Shown here one piece after another: positions 1 to 6,021 of a stretch of 6,785 bases of DNA. The translations under genes were made by a program, and so were the position numbers. Where the stretch lies: NCBI GenBank assembly GCA_023420435.1, contig JAEZWE010000075.1, forward strand, positions 1 through 6,785, given 5' to 3'. Positions within the stretch are counted from its first letter, which is position 1. Each line of letters begins with the position of its first letter. This DNA is from Bacteroidota bacterium (lineage in GTDB: Bacteria > Bacteroidota > Bacteroidia > Flavobacteriales > Weeksellaceae). The notes under the pieces were generated by a model. That model was not told the DNA's origin and ran no database searches. It saw only the letters and a list, made by a program, of their open reading frames with translations.

Positions 1-814
1 GTTGCAGTGTATTTTTGTAGATACCGGACTTTTGCGCAAAGATGAAGGGAAAAAAGTAATGGAAAATTACGGTGAACATTTCCACATGAATATTGATATG
101 GTTGATGCTTCTGATCGTTTCATTTCTAAATTGGCGGGAATTGCTGATCCTGAAGAAAAAAGAAAAATCATTGGAAGAGAATTTATCGAAGTTTTCGATG
201 AAGAATCTCACAAATTTGAAGGCGCAAAATTTTTAGCACAAGGAACAATCTATCCCGATGTTATTGAAAGTCAGTCGGTAAAAGGTCCTTCTGCAGTAAT
301 AAAATCTCACCACAACGTTGGTGGACTTCCTGAAGAAATGAAGTTGGAATTGTTGGAACCTTTACGCGAATTATTTAAAGATGAAGTACGAAAAGTAGGC
401 GAGGAATTGAGAATTCCGCATCATTTGGTATATCGTCATCCTTTTCCGGGACCTGGTTTAGGAATCCGGATTTTAGGTGAAGTAGATTCCGAAAAAGTGA
501 AAATTTTGCAGGAAGCCGATCAAATTTTTATTGATGAATTGTACAAAAATAATTTGTACGAAAAAGTTTCTCAGGCTTTTGTGGTTTTACTTCCCGTAAA
601 ATCTGTAGGCGTTATGGGCGATGAAAGAACGTACGAATATACTGCGGTTGTTCGTTCTGCAAATACCATCGATTTTATGACGGCAACTTGGAGTAAATTG
701 CCTTACGAATTTTTGGAAAATGTTTCCAACCGAATTATCAATGAAGTTCGCGGTATAAACCGAGTTGCTTACGATATTTCTTCAAAACCTCCTGCAACGA
801 TTGAATGGGAATAA
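1..814 (+). CDS. guaA: GMP synthase (glutamine-hydrolysing), C-terminal half, 5' truncated by window edge
   Basis: Cytosolic enzyme of guanine nucleotide synthesis that converts XMP to GMP using ATP and glutamine-derived ammonia. About 270 residues are visible, roughly the second half of a protein usually 510-525 residues long. The N-terminal glutaminase domain and the P-loop of the ATP-pyrophosphatase domain lie outside the window. The visible part begins in the ATP-pyrophosphatase domain (CIFVDTGLLRK, residues 3-13). It continues through QGTIYPDVIES (80-90) and KSHHNVGGLP (101-110) into the C-terminal dimerisation domain, with RHPFPGPGL (145-153) and the diagnostic C-terminus KPPATIEWE (262-270). 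These motifs match guaA products closely. The TTG at positions 2-4 is an internal Leu codon, not a start, because the alignment to the family continues upstream. The stop is TAA at 812-814. No frameshift or missing motif is seen. The gene converges on the minus-strand barrel gene. Confidence 0.97.
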   Translation, partial: LQCIFVDTGLLRKDEGKKVMENYGEHFHMNIDMVDASDRFISKLAGIADPEEKRKIIGREFIEVFDEESHKFEGAKFLAQGTIYPDVIESQSVKGPSAVIKSHHNVGGLPEEMKLELLEPLRELFKDEVRKVGEELRIPHHLVYRHPFPGPGLGIRILGEVDSEKVKILQEADQIFIDELYKNNLYEKVSQAFVVLLPVKSVGVMGDERTYEYTAVVRSANTIDFMTATWSKLPYEFLENVSNRIINEVRGINRVAYDISSKPPATIEWE

Positions 815-820
815 AATATC

Positions 821-855
821 AATTTGAAATTAGAAATTAAGAATTAAGAATTACA
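821..855. repeat. AATTnnn heptamer array, left flank
   Basis: Five consecutive 7-bp units begin with AATT at 821, 828, 835, 842 and 849, with exact 7-bp spacing. The variable part is TGA, AGA, AAG, AAG and ACA. AATT is self-complementary, so the array has the same phase on both strands. It starts right after the guaA stop codon and abuts the terminator palindrome. It encodes nothing apparent. Similar AT-rich heptameric runs are familiar to me from flavobacterial spacers, but I cannot name a defined family. Confidence 0.7.
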
Positions 856-890
856 AAAAATCCTGTTGAAAATTTTCAACAGGATTTTTT
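855..890. terminator. Perfect 36-bp palindrome, bidirectional intrinsic terminator
   Basis: The left arm AAAAAATCCTGTTGAAAA (855-872) is exactly reverse-complemented in 873-890. The RNA from either strand would fold into a hairpin with a TCCTGTTGAA/TTCAACAGGA stem, an AAUU-type loop and a terminal run of six U. It sits between the converging guaA (plus) and the barrel gene (minus), where a shared two-way terminator is expected. The symmetry has no mismatch. Confidence 0.88.
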
Positions 891-950
891 AATTCACAAT
901 TAATCAAAGTTTGAATTAGCGTAATTCATAATTTGCAATTTGCAATTAGT
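891..950. repeat. AATTnnn heptamer arrays, right flank
   Basis: AATT occurs at 891 and 898 (7 bp apart), then after an interruption at 914, and again at 923, 930, 937 and 944 with exact 7-bp spacing. Two adjacent units are identical (AATTTGC at 930 and 937). The array fills the space between the terminator palindrome and the stop codon of the barrel gene. With the array at 821-855 it brackets the palindrome on both sides. Nothing coding is seen. Confidence 0.65.
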
Positions 951-951
951 T

Positions 952-3102
952 TTATTTTCCGCCACCACTGTCTTTTTCCACGTTCGTTTTAGAATTTTCT
1001 TTTACTTTTTGATTTCCGAAACGTTTTACCAAACTGAAGGATATTCCGTGCCAATCCCAAATAGTGGAATTCCGAAAAGTTCCGATGGATGAATATGTCG
1101 TATTATCAAAATGAGGACGCATAAAAATATTATTAAGCCTAATGGTTGCTTCCATTTCTAAATTGGGAAAAATTTTCGTCATCGAAATATTATGGAAAAA
1201 ATTGGCTCTATTAGCAAGAGAATTCCCATTGTTTTGGGTGAAAATTCCGAACCAACCACTTAAATTAATATTCTTATTAAACAAATTGGTGTAAGAAATA
1301 TTGGAGGAACCGTTCCAGTTGGAAACATAACTGTCCATTTGAATATTGTTTTTTGCATTGAAATCACTGTTGTCGGAGTAGCTGAAGCCAAAATCAAAAT
1401 TCACATTAAATTTATTTTCTAAAAAGGTTTGGTTTGTACTGGCATTCAAACGGTAATTTTTCACTTTTCCATCGAAATTCGTAGGCATACTGATCATTTT
1501 TCCATCTTCTAAATACCAACTGCTCCAATAATCCTGATTGGTAAAAAAGTAATTCGCTGAAATAAAATATTTTTTGAAAAGCCCTAATTTTAGATTAATT
1601 CTGTTACTTGGATTGGGTTGCAAATCCATATTTCCACGGAAGTAAGTTCCATCGTTACTCGGTAAAAGAAAAGGATTGAATTCCGAATACCAAGGTCTCC
1701 AAAGATATCGGTTATATGTTGCGGTAAGATTATAATTATCTGAAAAAGAATATTTTAATAATAAATTGGGCATCAAACTTCCGTAAGAATTTTTCTTTTC
1801 GATATTACCGACATGTTGTTGAATAATGAAATGGATGTACTCGTAACGCAAACCAACTCGGGTTTCTAATTTCTTAAACAAAGTGTGTGAATAATTGCCA
1901 TAAACTGCATTCAGATTTTCTAAATATTGAAAATTATTGGTTCTTGTTGGATCATTCATCCACTGATTATTATCAAAATTTAAAAAAGTGTAAGGAACTA
2001 CGTTATTTTTAAAGTTGATTTTTCCACCAAATTCTATTTGACTTCCTTCTTTTCCTATAGGTTGCGAATAATCTGCTTTGAAATAATAATCTCTGTTTTG
2101 GTTGTTCGCTAAAATTCTAATTCCCAAATCCTGAGCATTGGTAAAATCCGTAAGATGGGTATTGGTATCGTTCACTGCATCGTAGTTTACGCCCAAATTA
2201 ATATCGAGAATTTTGTTTTTCTCTTTGTCGTAATATTTGTAAAATACATTGGTTCCTAAATTTTTGTCGCGTCCTTCCAAAAACTGATTTCTCGCGTAAG
2301 AATCCTGAAAAATCCCATTTTCATAGGTTTCTCCATTTGCATTGGAAGAAGAATTTTTTTGGTTTCTGGAAAATTCCAAAATTAAACCGATATTGTTTTT
2401 ATCATTCAACTCTAATTCGGAAGTGGAAGAAAAAGAAGGGGTTTTGTATTGATGGGTATTTTCGTTGGAAATTTTTGTTAATGAATTGTTTGCGTAGAGA
2501 AAATTTTCGCTTTTATTCTCATAAACATTGATGTTATCGCTATAGCTTACCATCAAAGATTGGGTATAATTTCCTTTGTGATAATTGAGATTTAGGTTGG
2601 AATACTGCGAATTTTTTCGATTTTGGGTATTCGTGAAAGAAGCACTTCCTTTCATCCCTTCATTCAGTAATTTTTTCAAAACAATGTTGATCACGGAACC
2701 ATTAGCTTCATATCTTGCAGATGGACTGGTGATGACTTCAATTTTCATTAAATTATCGGCAGGAATGGTTTTCAGATATTCCTTCAATTCTTTTCCTGTA
2801 AAAACCGATTTTCTGTCGTTGATATACACCGTAACATTTTCGCCTTCAGCTTTTACCACATCATTATTATCAATGTTTACAAGTGGTGTCATTCTTAAAA
2901 CGTCCCAAGTCGTATTTCCTGATAAAATAGAAGAATTGGCAACATTGAAAACCGTTCTGTCTGCTTTGCTTTCAATCGTAGGTTTTTTAGCGATGAGGAT
3001 AACTTCCTTAATCTGTTCTGTTTTTATAGTATCCGTATTTTGATCTTGCGACTTTGCCAAAAAGCCAATAAGTAAAATTGCAGGAAGAACTATTTTATTC
3101 AT
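952..3102 (-). CDS. TonB-dependent-receptor-like outer membrane beta-barrel family protein (OMP_b-brl_3 type)
   Basis: Predicted outer-membrane protein of 716 residues with an unknown ligand. A signal peptide is visible at residues 1-19 (Lys at 3, hydrophobic core, ending AKSQ). A plug-like domain spans about 35-145. It contains RTVFNVANSSI (49-59), TTWDVLRMTPLVNI (64-77), VYINDRKS (92-99) and SPSARYEANGSVINIVLKK (126-144), all typical of the Bacteroidota plug/barrel family. From about 150 to 700 the sequence has alternating, aromatic-rich strands ending in GISFSLVKRFG, as expected for a 22-strand barrel. A hydrophilic tail ending GGGK follows. Most relatives carry an N-terminal carboxypeptidase-regulatory-like domain of about 90 residues, which is absent here: the plug follows the signal peptide almost directly. 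The ATG at 3100-3102 places the signal peptide correctly. The gene is divergent from the DUF2911 gene and ends at a shared terminator with guaA. TonB dependence is inferred from the family; no TonB box was identified with certainty. Confidence 0.9.
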   Translation of the reverse strand: MNKIVLPAILLIGFLAKSQDQNTDTIKTEQIKEVILIAKKPTIESKADRTVFNVANSSILSGNTTWDVLRMTPLVNIDNNDVVKAEGENVTVYINDRKSVFTGKELKEYLKTIPADNLMKIEVITSPSARYEANGSVINIVLKKLLNEGMKGSASFTNTQNRKNSQYSNLNLNYHKGNYTQSLMVSYSDNINVYENKSENFLYANNSLTKISNENTHQYKTPSFSSTSELELNDKNNIGLILEFSRNQKNSSSNANGETYENGIFQDSYARNQFLEGRDKNLGTNVFYKYYDKEKNKILDINLGVNYDAVNDTNTHLTDFTNAQDLGIRILANNQNRDYYFKADYSQPIGKEGSQIEFGGKINFKNNVVPYTFLNFDNNQWMNDPTRTNNFQYLENLNAVYGNYSHTLFKKLETRVGLRYEYIHFIIQQHVGNIEKKNSYGSLMPNLLLKYSFSDNYNLTATYNRYLWRPWYSEFNPFLLPSNDGTYFRGNMDLQPNPSNRINLKLGLFKKYFISANYFFTNQDYWSSWYLEDGKMISMPTNFDGKVKNYRLNASTNQTFLENKFNVNFDFGFSYSDNSDFNAKNNIQMDSYVSNWNGSSNISYTNLFNKNINLSGWFGIFTQNNGNSLANRANFFHNISMTKIFPNLEMEATIRLNNIFMRPHFDNTTYSSIGTFRNSTIWDWHGISFSLVKRFGNQKVKENSKTNVEKDSGGGK

Positions 3103-3141
3103 GGTATCGTTTTATCAGACAATTAGACAGCTTCTTTAATG

Positions 3142-3156
3142 CTTTTGTTACAAAAG
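3142..3156. promoter_or_regulatory. Candidate operator: perfect 7-1-7 inverted repeat upstream of the barrel gene
   Basis: CTTTTGTTACAAAAG is a perfect inverted repeat (7-bp arms, 1-bp centre), 40-54 bp upstream of the barrel-gene start codon. That is a typical place for a dimeric regulator or for overlap with a promoter. Read on the minus strand it includes CTTTTG, which resembles the TTTG part of the Bacteroidota -7 box. The regulator is unknown, and a 15-bp palindrome in AT-rich DNA could be chance. Confidence 0.3.
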
Positions 3157-3251
3157 GTTTTTAGAAAAATTTTAAAAAATCATACTTTACGTTCTGTATT
3201 TTTAGATTTAAAATCATTCTACACTTTAGGAATTCATAATAAAGGAATACT

Positions 3252-3279
3252 ATTTCATGAAATTATTCTTAAATTTAAG
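3252..3279. promoter_or_regulatory. Two adjacent 12-bp palindromes upstream of the DUF2911 gene
   Basis: ATTTCATGAAAT (3252-3263) and CTTAAATTTAAG (3268-3279) are both perfect palindromes. Their centres are 16 bp apart, and they sit 17-45 bp upstream of the ATG at 3297. A weaker AAATTT follows a further 16 bp on (centre 3289.5). They could be paired operator half-sites or leader RNA structure. The low sequence complexity makes chance a serious alternative. Confidence 0.22.
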
Positions 3280-3296
3280 CCTCATAAAATTTAACA

Positions 3297-4145
3297 ATGA
3301 AAAAAATTCTTACTCTAGCTTGTGTACTTTCAATCAGTGCATTAAGTTTTTCTCAAGTGAAAACTCCTGCGGCAAGTGCTGCAGCAGAATATGAAGTTAC
3401 TGTTGGTTTAACCGAAATGGAACTGGAATATTCTCGACCAAATAAAAACGGAAGAGAAATTTTTGGAAATTTAGTTCCTTACGGAAAAATTTGGAGAACA
3501 GGAGCCAACAAAAATTCAACCATCGAATTTTCGGATGATATCAATTTTGGTGGACAAAATGTAAAAGCGGGAAAATACGCCATTTATACAAAACCTAATA
3601 AAGATTCCTGGGAAGTTTATTTGTATTCAGACAACGAAAATTGGGGAACTCCTGAAAATTGGGACGATAAAAAAGTAGTGGCAAAAGCTACTGGAAAAGT
3701 ACAAAATATGCCTTTTTCTTTTGAAACTTTTTCCATTTCTATCGATGATTTATCAATGAATTCTGCTAAATTGAATTTCCTTTGGGACAATGTTTATGTA
3801 GAAGTTCCGATTACCGTTCCCACGGAACAAAAAGTGATGGCTTCCATTGATACCACTTTAAAAGCCAATCCAACTGCACAAGATTATATGTCTGCAGCAA
3901 ATTATTATTTCAGTTCTGGAAAAGATATTCAGCAAGCTAAAAAATGGTTTGATGAAGGAATGAAAATTAACAAGGATCCGAAATTTTACCAACTTCGTCA
4001 ACAATCCTTGATTTATGCAAAAGCAGGCGACAAAAAAGGAGCAATTGAATTGGCAAAAAAATCTTTGGAAGGCGCCGAAAAAGCGAAAAATGAAGATTAT
4101 ATCAAAATGAACAAAGAAAGCTTGAAAGAGTGGGGCGCAAAGTAA
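3297..4145 (+). CDS. Secreted DUF2911 domain protein with C-terminal TPR-like repeats
   Basis: Exported protein of 282 residues with unknown biochemical role. A Sec signal peptide covers residues 1-20 (KK, hydrophobic core, ending SFSQ). The DUF2911 domain spans about 30-175, with its recognisable signature: YSRPNKNGREIFGNLVPYGK (45-64), then WRTGANKNSTIEFS (66-79), AGKYAIYTKP (91-100), W105 followed by YLYSDN, and a closing strand LNFLWDNVYVEVP. From about 195 to 280 there are amphipathic helices in TPR-like spacing (AANYYFSSGKDIQQAKKWFDEGMKI, then YAKAGDKKGAIELAKKSLEGA), a common arrangement in Bacteroidota DUF2911 proteins. The protein is probably periplasmic; it has no lipobox Cys at the signal-peptide end. 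The ATG at 3297 starts an ideal signal peptide, and the upstream ATG at 3257 is out of frame. It appears monocistronic, with its own terminator. DUF2911 has no assigned function, so none is claimed. Confidence 0.93.
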   Translation: MKKILTLACVLSISALSFSQVKTPAASAAAEYEVTVGLTEMELEYSRPNKNGREIFGNLVPYGKIWRTGANKNSTIEFSDDINFGGQNVKAGKYAIYTKPNKDSWEVYLYSDNENWGTPENWDDKKVVAKATGKVQNMPFSFETFSISIDDLSMNSAKLNFLWDNVYVEVPITVPTEQKVMASIDTTLKANPTAQDYMSAANYYFSSGKDIQQAKKWFDEGMKINKDPKFYQLRQQSLIYAKAGDKKGAIELAKKSLEGAEKAKNEDYIKMNKESLKEWGAK

Positions 4146-4170
4146 TTTTCGAGTAAAAATATTCAATAGG

Positions 4171-4194
4171 AGCGGGCTTTAGCCCGCTTTTTTT
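4171..4194 (+). terminator. Intrinsic terminator of the DUF2911 gene
   Basis: A GC-rich stem AGCGGGC (4171-4177) pairs with GCCCGCT (4182-4188) around a TTTA loop. A run of seven T (4188-4194) overlaps the last stem base. It lies 26 bp after the TAA stop at 4145. The T-run is only on the plus strand, so it is a poor terminator for the converging symporter operon. Confidence 0.9.
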
Positions 4195-4219
4195 AGTAAA
4201 TATAATATAGGCTTTAGCC
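4175..4219. repeat. Two copies of a GGCTTTAGCC mini-hairpin, 35 bp apart
   Basis: GGCTTTAGCC occurs at 4175-4184, inside the terminator stem, and again at 4210-4219 (TAGGCTTTAGCCGA). Each copy is an inverted repeat with a TTTA centre. The second copy lacks the outer GC pairs and the T-run, so it is not itself a good terminator. The pattern recalls REP-like palindromic elements dispersed in spacers, but one window cannot show dispersal. Confidence 0.5.
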
Positions 4220-4238
4220 GAAATTTAAAATAGATACC

Positions 4239-5912
4239 TTAACGCTTAACATTTTTCTGTTGAAATTGTTGAATGATTAAAGCCATAACAATCACCAAAG
4301 CACAACCAAAGAAATTCAGCCATAAATATGGCATCCAATCGTACCACCAACCGAAAATTACAACAATTTGCGTAACAATCGCAGCCGCAAAAACTGCTTT
4401 CGATTTTACGGTTTTAAAGAAAAACGCCAATAGAAAAATTCCCAAAACATTGCCGTAAAATATAGAACCGATAATGTTCACCAATTGAATCAAATTATCA
4501 AATAAATTCGCAACACACGCAAATAAAATCGCTAAAATTCCCCACAAAAACGTAAACCATTTCGAGGCTTTCAAATAATGACTTTCCGTTTTTTCAGATT
4601 TTTGATTTCGCTTGTACAAATCCATCGTAGTCGTTGTCGCTAAAGCGTTCAATTCTGAAGCGGTGGAAGACATCGCCGCACAAAGCGCCATTGCCAACAA
4701 CAATCCGATAATTCCTTTTGGAAGATGATTCAAAATAAAATGGATGAAAACGTAATCTTTATCGTTGGTTTCAACATTTTTGTCGGCTTTGGAAATCAGT
4801 TCTTGCGCCTCTTTTCGCAAAGTTTTTTCCTTTTCGTTAAGTGACTCGAGTTCGGTTTGAATTTTCTCTTTTTTATTTGAATTAGAATAATTCAAAATCA
4901 AATTTTTCTTCGTTTCAAAATTGGCATTTTGTTGCGCATTTAATTCTTTATATTTTGAAGAATATTCTGAATTTTCAATACTTTTTTGCGCAACAGGATT
5001 GAAATTTAATGGCGAAGAATTGAATTGATAAAACACAAAAACCATCACGCCCGTCAACAAAATAAAAAATTGCATCGGAACTTTCAGCATGCCGTTCATA
5101 ATCATTCCCATTTGACTTTCTTTCACCGATTTTCCCGACAAATATCGTTGAACCTGACTTTGATCTGTCCCGAAATACGAAAGCATCAAAAAAGTTCCGC
5201 CGATAATTCCGCTCCAAAATGTGTATCGGTTTTCAAAATCGAAAGAAAAATCCAAAATTTCCATTTTTCCGCTTGCTTTGGCAATTTGCATCGCATTTCC
5301 AAAATTAATTCCATTTGGAAGCGAATACACCAAAATTCCAAAAGCCAAAGCCATTCCCGCCATAATAATCGCCATCTGTTGCTTTTGCGTGACGTTTACG
5401 GCTTTTGTTCCGCCCGAAACGGTGTAAATAATCACCAAACTTCCGATGATAATATTTAACAAAATTAAATTCCAACCCAAAACGGCGGAAAGAATAATAG
5501 CCGGAGCGAAAATTGTAATTCCTGCGGAAAGTCCACGTTGGATAAGGAATAGAATGGCTGTTAATGTTCTGGTTTTTAAATCGAAACGGTTTTCCAAAAA
5601 TTCGTACGCTGTGTAAACATTGAGTTTATGATAAATCGGGATGAACACTAGACAAATAATCACCATCGCAATTGGCAATCCGAAATAAAATTGCACAAAA
5701 CCCATTCCGTCGTGAAACGCTTGTCCCGGCGTAGAAAGAAACGTAATTGCGCTTGCTTGTGTTGCCATTACGGAAAGTCCCACCGTAAACCAACCACTAT
5801 CGTTTCCTTTCAAAAAATTTTGAATATTTTTTTCGCCTCGAGTTTTCCAAGTTCCGTACAAGACAATGAAAAGCATCGAAGCAATGAGAACCAACCAATC
5901 TATCCAAGCCAT
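4239..5912 (-). CDS. Sodium:solute symporter (SSS family) with a large charged loop insertion
   Basis: Inner-membrane Na+-coupled transporter of 557 residues with a LeuT-like fold; substrate unknown. About 13 membrane spans are visible. Family motifs include SVMATQASAITFLSTPGQAF (47-66), SGGTKAVNVTQKQQ (166-179), FGTDQSQVQRYLSGKS (247-262), AAMSSTASELNALATTTTMD (412-431) and GSIFYGNVLGIFLLAFF (482-498). By analogy with vSGLT, A412, S415 and S416 align with the Na2-site residues A361, S364 and S365, so sodium coupling looks intact. Residues about 300-385 form a Lys/Glu/Asn/Gln-rich insertion with coiled-coil-like helices. Counting spans from a periplasmic N-terminus puts it on the periplasmic side, where LeuT-fold proteins have extracellular loop 4. 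The start ATG at 5910-5912 is 1 nt after the stop of the 34-residue membrane ORF, implying translational coupling. It is the last gene of a minus-strand operon. No clear minus-strand terminator follows. Confidence 0.93.
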   Translation of the reverse strand: MAWIDWLVLIASMLFIVLYGTWKTRGEKNIQNFLKGNDSGWFTVGLSVMATQASAITFLSTPGQAFHDGMGFVQFYFGLPIAMVIICLVFIPIYHKLNVYTAYEFLENRFDLKTRTLTAILFLIQRGLSAGITIFAPAIILSAVLGWNLILLNIIIGSLVIIYTVSGGTKAVNVTQKQQMAIIMAGMALAFGILVYSLPNGINFGNAMQIAKASGKMEILDFSFDFENRYTFWSGIIGGTFLMLSYFGTDQSQVQRYLSGKSVKESQMGMIMNGMLKVPMQFFILLTGVMVFVFYQFNSSPLNFNPVAQKSIENSEYSSKYKELNAQQNANFETKKNLILNYSNSNKKEKIQTELESLNEKEKTLRKEAQELISKADKNVETNDKDYVFIHFILNHLPKGIIGLLLAMALCAAMSSTASELNALATTTTMDLYKRNQKSEKTESHYLKASKWFTFLWGILAILFACVANLFDNLIQLVNIIGSIFYGNVLGIFLLAFFFKTVKSKAVFAAAIVTQIVVIFGWWYDWMPYLWLNFFGCALVIVMALIIQQFQQKNVKR

Positions 5913-5913
5913 T

Positions 5914-6018
5914 TTATAAAAATTTCATGATTAAATAAAACAAAATAATATAAATGGCATTGACGATTAAAAGCCATGCATAAATAGGTTTCCACTCGTA
6001 TTTTTTCGTTTGATTCAT
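5914..6018 (-). CDS. Small single-span membrane protein, 34 residues, between deacetylase and symporter
   Basis: Reading the minus strand from ATG (6018-6016) gives 34 codons to TAA (5916-5914). The product begins MNQTKKYEWKPIYAW and ends FYLIMKFL. It has a charged N-terminus (K5, K6, E8, K10) followed by one hydrophobic segment (about 12-31: Ile, Leu, Val, Phe, Tyr) and a terminal Lys-Phe-Leu. The positive-inside rule suggests a cytoplasmic N-terminus. The start is 3 nt after the deacetylase stop (TAA at 6024-6022) and the stop is 1 nt before the symporter ATG, so the frame fits between its neighbours exactly. That packing and the membrane-like composition argue for a real gene. I do not recognise a named family. 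It may be a subunit, assembly factor or regulator of the symporter. Without it, the 109-bp gap in a tight operon would be unexplained. Confidence 0.75.
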   Translation of the reverse strand: MNQTKKYEWKPIYAWLLIVNAIYIILFYLIMKFL

Positions 6019-6021
6019 ATT

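Larger units (their letters stand above)
3103..3296. other. Divergent intergenic control region
   Basis: This 194-bp AT-rich spacer lies between two genes transcribed away from each other, so it must hold both promoters. I searched for the Bacteroidota -7 consensus TAnnTTTG and found no perfect copy on either strand. The nearest plus-strand candidate is TATTTTTA at 3197-3204 (5 of 6 fixed positions), without a convincing -33 TTTG. Several short palindromes are present and listed separately. No Shine-Dalgarno sequence precedes either ATG, which is normal for the group. No riboswitch-like fold was recognised. Confidence 0.6.

Noticed and set aside
2337..2531. Plus-strand open frame of 64 codons
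   Set aside because: Antisense to the barrel gene, with composition typical of a complementary shadow and no start context or motif.
2585..3043. Plus-strand open frame of 152 codons
   Set aside because: It lies wholly inside the barrel gene on the opposite strand, which has clear family motifs. The product has no recognisable domain and is explained as an antisense shadow of the AT-rich gene.
3257..3394. Possible 45-codon leader ORF overlapping the start of the DUF2911 gene
   Set aside because: The ATG lies within a palindrome and the frame runs through the signal-peptide coding region in another frame. The product is Cys/Ser-rich without a hydrophobic pattern, most likely chance.
3858..4166. 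Minus-strand open frame of 102 codons, Phe/Cys/Ile-rich
   Set aside because: Antisense to the TPR-like end of the DUF2911 gene. The Phe-rich composition is the reverse complement of Lys/Glu codons, a typical shadow.
4210..4219. Second GGCTTTAGCC hairpin as a terminator for the symporter operon
   Set aside because: Read on the minus strand the stem has only three GC pairs and is followed by TATATTATATTT, not a U-run. It is too weak to call.
4975..5217. Minus-strand open frame of 80 codons in a different frame within the symporter
   Set aside because: Same strand but out of frame with the well-supported symporter. It contains no recognisable domain.
5025..5459. Plus-strand open frame of 144 codons and smaller frames nearby (4273-4458, 5221-5427, 5691-5930)
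   Set aside because: All are antisense to the symporter, whose reading frame has intact membrane spans and motifs. The products are low in domain character and lack a plausible gene context.
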